Source of the DNA: Ruania alba
GTDB taxonomy: Bacteria > Actinomycetota > Actinomycetes > Actinomycetales > Beutenbergiaceae
Assembly (NCBI RefSeq): GCF_900105765.1
Contig: NZ_FNTX01000002.1
Location: 2,232,001 to 2,296,000 of the forward strand
Length of the DNA: 64,000 bases
Direction of reading: 5' to 3'
The translations under genes were made by a program, and so were the position numbers. Below are positions 26,251 to 34,301 of the stretch, piece after piece; positions within the stretch are counted from its first letter, which is position 1; each line of letters starts with the position of its first letter. The notes under the pieces were generated by a model that had not been told where the DNA came from, searched no databases, and saw only the letters and a program-made list of their open reading frames with translations.

Positions 26251-27396
26251 TCACGGATCCGGTGAGTCGAGGACAGAAGCAGTGCCGAACGCTGGATGGT
26301 GGAGAAGCCCGATCCACTGCTCGCGCACGTTGCGCAGAAAATGCACCGTCTGCGCGGGCCAGGTGTGCGCGTTCGGATCGCTTCGACGAACGTAGATATA
26401 GCCGATGTCGTGCGGTTGATACACCGTGCCCTGGTGCTCGGCGACCGACCGCAGGAGAGCGGTGTCGACCGCTCGGGGTACCGGCGACCAGCCGCCAACT
26501 GCGCGCAGATCCGCGGCGGCTATGGTCATGGTGCTGCCAGCCACCCGGTGTGTGAAGGATTCGCGGGCACCGTAGACACGGCGCACCGTCGTGTCCAGTG
26601 CCTCGAGGTGGACGACCGTGGTCATCTTGCCCACCAAGGTCGCGCCGGAGTAGCAGTGGGCGGCCGCGAGGTCCCACAGGTGCTCGGGAGCAAAGTAGTC
26701 GTCGTCGTCGACCTTGCAGATCAGTTCGCCGGAGGCGGCGGCGCAGGCGTGGTTGAGCACCTCGCCGAAGATGGTGTCCGCATCGAACTCCAGCACGACG
26801 AGTGGGCGGCCGGCGGCGGCCTCGGTGAGCCCGGGCGGTGGTGGGCAGCCGTGCAGCGCCACCACGATCTCCAATTCGTCGTAGTGCATCGCCGCAACCT
26901 GAGCGACCATCTGTGCCACCAACTCTGGGCGGCGGCTCGGCAGGACGGCGCTCATCGACGGTAGGCGCCCGAGTAGTGGACGAATGGCCGCGCGTCGCTG
27001 CTCGACAGCGCGGATGTCCCAGGCCAACTCACCGACGGTCCCTTCGTCCCGCCCAGCCGGGATGTGCGCCGCCAGGGCCGGGTCGAGTGCTGCGCGTACG
27101 GCGTCGTCGCTGAGTCCATGCACGTACGTCCCTCGAGCAGCGGCCCGGTGCAGCAGTTGGGCGGCGGCGGCGCTGCTCTCGGCGGGGGGCGATCCGGTCA
27201 CCTCGAGAGCGTGCAGCGAATCGAGTCCGCTCAAGGCGCGGTCCGACGCTCCGGCCCAGGCCAAGGAACGCCGTCCGATCCGACATCGCGCACCGAGTTC
27301 GACGGTTCCTCGACGCATCATTCCGGAGTCGGGAACCCGGCCGACCGGGTTGTCGCTCCGGATATCCATCTGGCTGAGTATAGGCATCGTCATCAC
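26251..27396 (-). CDS. GT2-like glycosyltransferase
   Basis: This is a protein of up to 381 residues. After a ~150-residue unassigned N-terminal part, the GT-A domain starts at PSMSAVLPSRRPELV. It carries the CKVDDDDYFAPEHLWDLA motif as DXD and an acceptor-side ESFTHRVAG segment. The start is uncertain. The ATG at 27396 has GAAGGG upstream. An ATG at 27369 has TATACT seven bases before it and could be leaderless. It is divergent from the unknown gene at 27419, only 22 bases away, so any promoter must lie inside coding sequence or the start is downstream. Donor unknown. Confidence 0.8.
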   Translation of the reverse strand: MMTMPILSQMDIRSDNPVGRVPDSGMMRRGTVELGARCRIGRRSLAWAGASDRALSGLDSLHALEVTGSPPAESSAAAAQLLHRAAARGTYVHGLSDDAVRAALDPALAAHIPAGRDEGTVGELAWDIRAVEQRRAAIRPLLGRLPSMSAVLPSRRPELVAQMVAQVAAMHYDELEIVVALHGCPPPPGLTEAAAGRPLVVLEFDADTIFGEVLNHACAAASGELICKVDDDDYFAPEHLWDLAAAHCYSGATLVGKMTTVVHLEALDTTVRRVYGARESFTHRVAGSTMTIAAADLRAVGGWSPVPRAVDTALLRSVAEHQGTVYQPHDIGYIYVRRSDPNAHTWPAQTVHFLRNVREQWIGLLHHPAFGTASVLDSPDP

Positions 27397-27418
27397 GCCC
27401 TTCGCCTAGGATGCCCGG

Positions 27419-28075
27419 GTGAGTTCAGTGACCGTAGTTCTCGCGGACGTCCGTGGTCTGAGCCTCGGGGACGCTGCCTTGGTGCTGGAAACCTTGTGTG
27501 GCCAGGCCGACCGCGTCGCCGCACGCTGTGATGCAACCGTGCGAGGCCCCCTTGCCGAGAAGTTCCCCGAGGCCGTCGGCGTGGCGTGGGACGTGCCGAT
27601 GGACGGCCACGTGCTGATGGTGACCGCCCCTGTGGCTTTCGGTCCGGGAGCAGTCGCGAGCCTCGTGCAGCGCGCAGCCGTGCCCGGGCGGATCGTGACC
27701 AGGGTGTTTCTCCCGGACAGCGGTGGGTCGAGCATGATCGCCCTGTGGTCGGCCGAGTGGTTGACCGAGCATGGAATCGACGGCGATCGTCTCCCGGAGC
27801 TTGGCCTCACCTTCGACAACGCACACCTTCCGCACGACCACCCACAGGCTCGTGCTTGGATTCCGGCGGATGAGGTAGGGGTGGTCCCGACGTCGGAAGT
27901 CGGCCCTGATCTTGAGGCGTGGGCTCGGGCGGAACGGAATCGTGTGCGCCGACAGTCTCGTTGGTCCGGTGTCCGCGCCAGATTGGGGACCGTGCGGCGC
28001 GAGCTACGACTGCTGCGCCAGCGTCGGGCGCACCGGCGCCGGACAGCCGCGGGGACCGGGGTGCGCGCCCCCTGA
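27419..28075 (+). CDS. hypothetical protein
   Basis: I do not recognise this 218-residue protein. The first ~155 residues look like an alternating alpha/beta domain (VTVVLADVRG, GHVLMVTAPVAFG, RIVTRVFLPDSGG). The last ~50 are strongly basic with many Arg residues (RQRRAHRRRTAAG), suggesting nucleic-acid or phospholipid contact. The GTG at 27419 lies six bases after TAGGAT, an arrangement typical of leaderless actinobacterial transcripts. It is flanked by glycosyltransferases on both sides and converges on the one at 29470 (stops 15 bases apart). A degenerate GT-A fold is conceivable but not supported by motifs. Confidence 0.55.
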   Translation: MSSVTVVLADVRGLSLGDAALVLETLCGQADRVAARCDATVRGPLAEKFPEAVGVAWDVPMDGHVLMVTAPVAFGPGAVASLVQRAAVPGRIVTRVFLPDSGGSSMIALWSAEWLTEHGIDGDRLPELGLTFDNAHLPHDHPQARAWIPADEVGVVPTSEVGPDLEAWARAERNRVRRQSRWSGVRARLGTVRRELRLLRQRRAHRRRTAAGTGVRAP

Positions 28076-28090
28076 TCGGGCTGCTCGCGA

Positions 28091-29470
28091 TCAGCGCACG
28101 CGGTACAGCCACGGGGCGATGGACTCGCGGACGGCTCGGTACTGCGGTGAGGCGCCGCGCAGCAGATGCTCGACCGGGCGGTGGCCGCGCAAGGTGCCAG
28201 GATCGAGCTCGTCGGTGAAGAGCAGTTCGCTGGCCGAACCGGGCTGGGCACGGGTGCGCAGGTCTGGAAACGCCGGGCCGGGTTTAGCGTGATGGGGCGG
28301 CCCGGTCGGGGCCGCCCCATCAGCTGCCAAGGCGGTCACCCGCTCGGCGATCGCGCGACCACCGGTGGCGGGTTCCAACGCGCTCATCTGCCGCCGCAGG
28401 CGGTCGCGCGTCCGTTCATCGAGGAGGTCACGCACCGCCTCGGACAGCGTGGTGCGCACCTCTAGCGCCATCCCACGGGCAGCAGCGCCCGCGGCCCGAG
28501 CCTCCTGGTCGTCAGTGGCGTGAGAGGTGCTCGGCACCAGCAGCGTCGGCACCTCGGCAGTCAGTAGTTCGTGCACGCCGTTGTAGCCGGCAGCGCTGAC
28601 CGCGCCGTCGAAGGCGGCGAGGTAGCGAGCCAACGGGTAGATGTCCTCCAGGGCGACCACACGGTCACCGTCTCCGGCCACGGTGTGCCGGGCGATCGAC
28701 TGCCGGGTCACGGCGATCACCCAGTCGTCTCCGGCGGCCGCCACCGTCTCCAGCACGGCCGCGGCGGTGGCATCGACGGACCCGAGCGCCCCTGACCCGG
28801 GTGCGAGCAGGAGCACCGGCCGGTCCTGAGGCAGCCCGAGCACCTCCCGGGCCTCGTGCCGGGACAACGCGGGGAGCACGTCGGTGAGGCTGACCGCGCC
28901 CGGGATCCGGACGGCGTCGGAACGACCTCGGGTGGGGCCGCGGTCGGCGTGGGCGGCGACGTCGCCCGGTTCCAGGGTGAGGTCGAAATGCCGGGAGGCG
29001 TCCAGGCGCTCGGCGGGCGCGCTCGGACGCCACAAGCCGCGCCGGACCCATGCGAACTTCGTCCCCGGGAGCTCGGCGCGCGCCTGGACCAGCCCTGGGT
29101 ACGGGGCCACACCGTCGAACACCAGAGCCTGAGCACCGGTCTCGGTCGCCAGCGCCACCAGCCGATCGCGCAGGTACGGGTCCCAGCGGTAGGACCGCCA
29201 CCGTCGGCGGACCGGCGCCCGCCAGCCCGCCGGGAGCCAGCCGGACTCCCAGCTGGGCCCGTACTCGAACCGCAGATCCCGCTCTGCAGCCCCGGGGAGC
29301 CCGCCGTGCTCGGAGGCCCGCATCACCCTGGGGAGAGCTCGCGAGAGGGAGAACATGACGGTGTCGAAATGGTGCGGACCGCTCAGCGCGGTGGTCACCT
29401 GGCGGGAGAGGTGCCCCATCCCGACACCGTTGCTGGTCATCAGGATCACTACGGGACGTCCGCTCGCCAT
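28091..29470 (-). CDS. GT-B glycosyltransferase (MurG/GT28-like)
   Basis: This 459-residue protein starts at the ATG at 29470; a longer frame to 29608 runs into the divergent glycerophosphotransferase. It begins VVILMTSNGVGMGHLSRQ, the Gly-rich acceptor loop of MurG-like enzymes. The C-terminal half has VLLLAPGSGA, LARYLAAFDGAVSAAGYNGVHELL and VPTLLVPST, the donor-binding signature of the family. It probably transfers a sugar or aminosugar from a UDP donor. The last ~90 residues are an unusual Pro/Ala-rich extension that contains the DNA hairpin at 28290-28322. The gene is divergent from 29543. Confidence 0.85.
   Translation of the reverse strand: MASGRPVVILMTSNGVGMGHLSRQVTTALSGPHHFDTVMFSLSRALPRVMRASEHGGLPGAAERDLRFEYGPSWESGWLPAGWRAPVRRRWRSYRWDPYLRDRLVALATETGAQALVFDGVAPYPGLVQARAELPGTKFAWVRRGLWRPSAPAERLDASRHFDLTLEPGDVAAHADRGPTRGRSDAVRIPGAVSLTDVLPALSRHEAREVLGLPQDRPVLLLAPGSGALGSVDATAAAVLETVAAAGDDWVIAVTRQSIARHTVAGDGDRVVALEDIYPLARYLAAFDGAVSAAGYNGVHELLTAEVPTLLVPSTSHATDDQEARAAGAAARGMALEVRTTLSEAVRDLLDERTRDRLRRQMSALEPATGGRAIAERVTALAADGAAPTGPPHHAKPGPAFPDLRTRAQPGSASELLFTDELDPGTLRGHRPVEHLLRGASPQYRAVRESIAPWLYRVR
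28290..28322. repeat. 14-bp perfect inverted repeat inside a coding region
   Basis: TGATGGGGCGGCCC (28290-28303) is perfectly complementary to 28309-28322 over a five-base loop. It lies within the 3' part of the glycosyltransferase gene, encoding its Pro/Ala-rich tail. It lacks a following T run. It could act as an attenuator or be a by-product of the GC-rich low-complexity coding sequence. Confidence 0.7.
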
Positions 29471-29542
29471 AGGCCCGAGGGTAGCCGTGTGCCGATCGGT
29501 AATGCGTCGCTGTACCTCCCGATCACCATAAGGTGGACCGCT

Positions 29543-31168
29543 ATGCGGCTCCGTCCAGTGTGCGAGTTCATCGACCATTCCGCGGGTCGACTGCTCGTGC
29601 ACGTCCACCTGCGTGGGAGCGACGAGTCGCCAGAGAGCAGCTTTCGGCTACGCCTGCGGTCGCGCACGGGGTACGTGGCGGCGACAGTGGAGGCCCCAGT
29701 TGCCGAGCGAGTGAACACGGTGGGACGGCGGTCGTTCGCTGCGCTCGCGTTCGCTGTTCCAATCGAGCGGGTCCCCGACGGCGGCTTCAGGCTCGAGGTG
29801 GCCCGCACCGGGAGCACGACATGGGTACCGGTGGGCACCAGCCCGGGGCTGCTGGCGAGTTCGCGCCTGATGACTGTGGGAGCCAGACGAATGCAGGTAT
29901 TCCCGGCCGCCGGGCGTTCTGCTACCTGGGTGAGGTTCTCCTCCTGGACACGCTGGGCCCGGGTGGTCTGGGCGTTCCGCAACGTGCTGCGGGACCTCGC
30001 GTTCATCCTGTATCTGCGCCGTTTCTGGTGGGTGCGCCCGGTGCGTGCGCTCACTCGTCCGTTCGTGCCACGTGGGGAGATCTGGCTGATCGGTGAGCGC
30101 GCCGAGACTGCGCGGGACAATGGCCGCGCACTCTTCGCATACCTGCGCCAGAACAGACCTGCGGCTCCGATCTACTACACGATCGACAAGGACTCGCCGA
30201 TGGTCGGGGCAGTCGCCTCACTGGGCCACGTGGTCTGGCGCTCCTCGCTGCGGCACCGGATCTTGATGTTGCATGCCTCCGTGCTGGCAAATGCCTACTC
30301 GATCAAGCACATGTTGCCGAGCCGATGGCGGCCCGGCGCCTACATGAACCAGTGCGCGTGGCGTGTCGGCGCAAAGCGGGTCTACCTCAAGCACGGCGTG
30401 CACCTGAGTCCGGACGCGCTCAAGCGCGCGAATGGTGGCTATGACCTTCTGCTGAGCGTGGGGCCGGCGGAAACTGCGGCGATGTCCGCGACCTCGGGGT
30501 ATCGAGGCCGTCACCTGCGTGAGACGGGACTGGCGCGCTATGACAATCTCCGACCGGAGCGTCCGAGCCGAACCGTGCTGTTCATGCCCACTTGGCGGCG
30601 CTATCTGGTACCTACGCTCTTCGGCAGTGCCTCCGACGCACAGGTGGCATACCCGGGGTCCACGTACCAGGAGTTCGTCGACGGGTTTCTGGGGGATCCC
30701 CGACTTGCCCACGTACTGCAGGCGTACGACCTCCGCCTCGCCGTCGTGCCGCACTACAACCTGGCGTCCCTGCTGCGCCCCGAGCAACTCGCCAGCCAGC
30801 GGATCGAGATACTGGACGGTGCGAGCGCGGACATTCCTGGTCTGCTGCGCAGTTCCGCGATGTTGCTCACCGACTACTCGTCGGTGCAGTTCGACGTTGC
30901 CTACGTGGGCGCTCCGGTCGTCTACGCACAGTTCGACCGCGAGGAGTACGCGGCGGGGCACGGCGGCACTGGATGGTTCGACACGGTTCGGGACGGGTTC
31001 GGACCCCAGGTGACCACAGTGTTGGGGGCGATCGAGGCGATCGAACGCTACGCCGTCGCCGATTTCGAGCGTGAGGAGAAGTACGCGGAAAGGGTGGCCC
31101 GAATCTTCGCCTACCAGGACCGGGAGAATTGTGCACGGATCGCCGCGGCGATCGACGCGATCGACTGA
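29543..31168 (+). CDS. CDP-glycerol glycerophosphotransferase family protein (TagB/TagF-like)
   Basis: This 541-residue protein starts at the ATG at 29543, which has AGGTGG six bases upstream. The N-terminal ~150 residues form a beta-rich region, followed by a hydrophobic/basic segment likely bound to the membrane surface. The C-terminal ~370 residues are the glycerophosphotransferase domain. Key pieces are GEIWLIGERAETARDNG, YYTIDKDSP, LKHGVHLSPDAL, VLFMPTWRRYL, VPHYNL and LLTDYSSVQFDVAYVGAPVVY. The family moves glycerol-phosphate or another polyol-phosphate from a CDP-linked donor to a lipid-linked chain at the inner membrane face. No tagD-like cytidylyltransferase is in the window. The same domain forms the end of the giant gene at 39948. 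Confidence 0.9.
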   Translation: MRLRPVCEFIDHSAGRLLVHVHLRGSDESPESSFRLRLRSRTGYVAATVEAPVAERVNTVGRRSFAALAFAVPIERVPDGGFRLEVARTGSTTWVPVGTSPGLLASSRLMTVGARRMQVFPAAGRSATWVRFSSWTRWARVVWAFRNVLRDLAFILYLRRFWWVRPVRALTRPFVPRGEIWLIGERAETARDNGRALFAYLRQNRPAAPIYYTIDKDSPMVGAVASLGHVVWRSSLRHRILMLHASVLANAYSIKHMLPSRWRPGAYMNQCAWRVGAKRVYLKHGVHLSPDALKRANGGYDLLLSVGPAETAAMSATSGYRGRHLRETGLARYDNLRPERPSRTVLFMPTWRRYLVPTLFGSASDAQVAYPGSTYQEFVDGFLGDPRLAHVLQAYDLRLAVVPHYNLASLLRPEQLASQRIEILDGASADIPGLLRSSAMLLTDYSSVQFDVAYVGAPVVYAQFDREEYAAGHGGTGWFDTVRDGFGPQVTTVLGAIEAIERYAVADFEREEKYAERVARIFAYQDRENCARIAAAIDAID

Positions 31169-31358
31169 TCCTCCTACTGCTAGCGCTGCGGGAACTCGCA
31201 GGTTACTGAAGGTCCGCCTGGCGTGGCGGAACTGCAGATGGTGAGAGGGCGGGCAGTGTATTGTCGGGCTCTGCCTGCGAGGTGTGAACGATGTTGGCCG
31301 TACGGGTCACGCCGAGCAACGGAGCGCGAGGCACTGAGTCGACGAACCAGGACAGAGT

Positions 31359-32264
31359 GTGACGACTAACAACAGCCCCGGTGAATCCACCACGATCGAG
31401 CCGGAGGACGAGCACCTGGGGCAGACGCTCAAGGTAGCCTCGGAGCACCGCCGTTCCCTCCGGATCGGCCGGGCCCGCAGGGGCGGGTTGCAGGTGAGCG
31501 TGCTCGTGGTGTTCCTGGCCGCCTGGTGGGCCGTCGCGGCCATGCAAGTGGTCAACCCGCTCTACCTGCCGTCCCCGGGTGCGGTGTGGGACGCGTTCGT
31601 GCAATCCAACTCCTGCCGCGCCGTGAGCGAGACCCGCACCATCTGCGGTGAGCAGAACTACTACATGTGGGAGCACCTCCTCGCCTCCCTGCAGCGTATT
31701 GCGGTCGGGGTGGGAATCGCCGTCCTGCTCGGGCCGTTGGCTGGGTTCCTGATGGCGACGGTGAGGTGGCTGAACACCGCGCTGGAACCGTACCTGAACT
31801 TTTTGCGCTCGCTGCCGCCGCTCGGATACATCGGCCTGTTGATCGTCTGGTTCGGTATCGGGGACACCTCGAAGAACTGGCTGCTCTTCCTGGCCGCCTT
31901 CCCGCCGATCGTGATCGCCACGATCAATGGGGTGCGCGGGGTGCGCCAGGACAGCGTGCACGCCGCACTGTCCATGGGCGCCAACCGCTGGCAGGTGGGC
32001 ACCTCAGTGATCCTGCCGTCCGCGCTGCCCGAGGTGATCGCGGGTATCAGGATCGCCACTGGCTTTGCCTGGACGTGTGTGGTCGCGGCGGAACTGAACG
32101 CAGGGATCCCCGGTATCGGCGGTCTCGCCTACACCTCCGGTCAGCAGCTGCAGACGGCACTGACCATCGCCTGCATCATCGTCATCGGTCTCGCGGCCGT
32201 TGCGCTCGATGCGTTGATCAAGTATCTCGGCAACCTGGCCGTGCCATGGCACGGGAAAGCCTGA
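31359..32264 (+). CDS. ABC importer permease (nitrate/sulfonate/taurine type)
   Basis: This 301-residue permease has an N-terminal cytoplasmic tail and about six membrane helices. The binding-protein-dependent transport signature (EAA loop) lies near ALSMGANRWQVGTSVILPSALPEVIAG. The layout matches TauC/SsuC permeases of the aliphatic sulfonate, nitrate and taurine family. The GTG start is at 31359; another GTG two bases earlier is out of frame. The upstream 190 bases contain no gene, only a short TCCGCC/GGCGGA hairpin at 31213-31230. It forms an operon with the binding protein and ATPase that follow. The substrate is not deducible. Confidence 0.9.
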   Translation: MTTNNSPGESTTIEPEDEHLGQTLKVASEHRRSLRIGRARRGGLQVSVLVVFLAAWWAVAAMQVVNPLYLPSPGAVWDAFVQSNSCRAVSETRTICGEQNYYMWEHLLASLQRIAVGVGIAVLLGPLAGFLMATVRWLNTALEPYLNFLRSLPPLGYIGLLIVWFGIGDTSKNWLLFLAAFPPIVIATINGVRGVRQDSVHAALSMGANRWQVGTSVILPSALPEVIAGIRIATGFAWTCVVAAELNAGIPGIGGLAYTSGQQLQTALTIACIIVIGLAAVALDALIKYLGNLAVPWHGKA

Positions 32265-32278
32265 CCGAAGGAGTTCTC

Positions 32279-33358
32279 ATGACCCAGTCCCGCGTCCGTA
32301 TCCTGAGTCTTGCTGCCCTGGTTGGCGCCGCCGCTCTCGCACTCTCCGGGTGTGTGGACTCCGGCCGCACCGACAACCCGGACAGCGAGCAGGGTGGCGC
32401 CTCCGGCGAGTGCCCGGTGGAGGTGAACGAGGAGGTCACCACCTCGGCGCGGCTTGCCTACCAGCCGATCCCGAACGGTGACCTGGTGGTCCGGGACCTC
32501 GGGTGGCTGGAGGCCTGTATGCCGAACGCCGAGATCACCTGGGACCAGTTCAGCTCCGGCGGTGAGGTGGTGCGGGCGTTCGGCACCGACTCAGTCGACG
32601 TCGGGCTCGCTGGCTCCAGCCCCACCACGAAGTCCCTCTCTCCGCCGATCAGCAACGACCTTCAAGTCATCTGGATCCACGACGTCATCGGTGAGGCCGA
32701 GTCGCTCGTGGTGCAGCAGAACGTGGACGCGGGCAGCTTGCCCGAACTGGAAGGGATGCGAGTGGCCGTTCCGTTCGCCTCCACGGCGCATTACTCCTTG
32801 CTCGCGGCGCTCGACCGGGAGGGGATGACGCCGTCGGACGTCGAGCTGATCAACCTCTCCCCGGACGCGATGCTGGCAGCCTGGGAACGGGAGGAGATCG
32901 ACGCCGCCTGGGTGTGGGCGCCGACGCTGCAGCAGCTGCTCGAGACCGGCGAGATCGTGCTGTCTGCCGCGGATACCGCTGAGGAGGCGCCGACCTTCGA
33001 CCTCGCTGCCGCGACCACGGCGTTCGTGGAGGAGAACCCGGACTTCATGGAGGTCTGGACCGCCGTGCAGAACGAAGCGGTCACGATGATCAACGACGAT
33101 CCGGACACCGCCGCCGCGTCGATCGCCGTGCAGCTCGGCATCACCCCCGAGGAGGTGCTCTCCCAGTTCGACGGCTACCTCTACCTCAGTGCCAGCGAGC
33201 AGTCTGGAGAACAGTACTTCGGTGGCACTCTCGGCCAGAACCTCATCGACACCGCCGACTTCCTCGTCACCCAGCAGGAGATCGACGAGGTGAACCCGCC
33301 CGAGGAATACGAGAACGCCATCTACACCGATGCGATCGACGCGGTGGCCGGTCAGTGA
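32279..33358 (+). CDS. ABC importer substrate-binding lipoprotein (taurine/glycine-betaine-like)
   Basis: This 359-residue lipoprotein starts at the ATG at 32279, preceded by GAAGGAG. The signal peptide ends in the lipobox LSGC at about residue 24. The mature part is a periplasmic-binding fold of the NMT1/TauA family. Recognisable pieces are [44 protein letters not shown], and [23 protein letters not shown]. It captures a small organic solute outside the membrane and delivers it to the adjacent permease. Its stop overlaps the ATPase start by four bases. Confidence 0.9.
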   Translation: MTQSRVRILSLAALVGAAALALSGCVDSGRTDNPDSEQGGASGECPVEVNEEVTTSARLAYQPIPNGDLVVRDLGWLEACMPNAEITWDQFSSGGEVVRAFGTDSVDVGLAGSSPTTKSLSPPISNDLQVIWIHDVIGEAESLVVQQNVDAGSLPELEGMRVAVPFASTAHYSLLAALDREGMTPSDVELINLSPDAMLAAWEREEIDAAWVWAPTLQQLLETGEIVLSAADTAEEAPTFDLAAATTAFVEENPDFMEVWTAVQNEAVTMINDDPDTAAASIAVQLGITPEEVLSQFDGYLYLSASEQSGEQYFGGTLGQNLIDTADFLVTQQEIDEVNPPEEYENAIYTDAIDAVAGQ

Positions 33359-34134
33359 GCCTCATCCTCGACCAGGTCTCCCAGCGATACATCACCGACG
33401 GCGGGGAAGTGGTGCACGCCCTCGCGGACACCACCTTGACCGTGGACACCGGCTCCTTCGTGTGTGTCGTCGGCCCGTCCGGATGCGGCAAGACCACGCT
33501 TCTGAAGATCCTTGCCGGCTTCCTCAAGCCCACCGGGGGCCAGGCATCCGTCGACGACGAGCCGATTACTGCCCCGTCCTGGAAGCGTGGCGTGGTCTTC
33601 CAACATGCGAACCTCTACCCGTGGCTGACCGTCCGCAAGAACGTGGAGCTCGGGCTCCGGTTCCGAGGGATCGCCCCGGCGAAGCGCCGTGAGGTCGCCG
33701 AGGAGTGCTTGGCGCTTGTCGGGCTGGTCGGGTTCGAGGACAAGAAGACCTATGAGTTGTCCGGCGGGATGCAGCAGCGCACTCAGATCGCCCGGGTGCT
33801 GGCCAATGACCCGGAGATCATCCTGATGGACGAGCCCTTCGGGGCGCTTGACGCGCTCACCCGGGAGCGGCTTCAGATGGACTTGCTGCGGATCTCACGG
33901 GAGCGGCGCAAGACCGTGTTCTTCATCACGCATAGCGTGGAGGAGGCGGTCTTCCTTGGTGACCGGGTGCTGGTGATGAGTCCCCGACCTGGTCGGGTTG
34001 TTCTCGACGAAGAGGTGCGGATCTCGCAGACGTACGGCCGACTCCTGCCCGGGAAGGAACTGCGATCCACCCCCGAGTTCGTCGAGTTGCGGGACAGGAT
34101 CGCCGATCAGATCTACGAGGGGCAGGAACTGTAA
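33355..34134 (+). CDS. ABC importer ATPase (nitrate/sulfonate/taurine type)
   Basis: This 259-residue ATPase has Walker [10 protein letters not shown] (40-48), Q-loop FQHANLYPW, signature LSGGMQQR, Walker [13 protein letters not shown] and the H-loop in ITHSVEEA. It closely matches TauB/SsuB-type subunits. The GTG start overlaps the binding-protein stop (GTGA), and the three genes 31359-34134 form one operon. No monooxygenase or catabolic gene (tauD, ssuD) accompanies it. It sits between the polymer exporter block and the repeated acyltransferases, so it may have been carried along with the locus. Confidence 0.9.
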   Translation: MSLILDQVSQRYITDGGEVVHALADTTLTVDTGSFVCVVGPSGCGKTTLLKILAGFLKPTGGQASVDDEPITAPSWKRGVVFQHANLYPWLTVRKNVELGLRFRGIAPAKRREVAEECLALVGLVGFEDKKTYELSGGMQQRTQIARVLANDPEIILMDEPFGALDALTRERLQMDLLRISRERRKTVFFITHSVEEAVFLGDRVLVMSPRPGRVVLDEEVRISQTYGRLLPGKELRSTPEFVELRDRIADQIYEGQEL

Positions 34135-34301
34135 CCGCGGTGGTGCCACGCGCCTGAAAGCACGTGGTGTGCGCTCGCACCTGGGTGGTACGACGCCCGG
34201 TCGCGCCAGGTTCAGCGAGCGTGACTATTCTGTGACCTTTGCGGACGTTCGAGGCTGCTGGCCTTGAACCGCGTCGGTGTCTGTCGAGTGAAGGATTGTG
34301 T

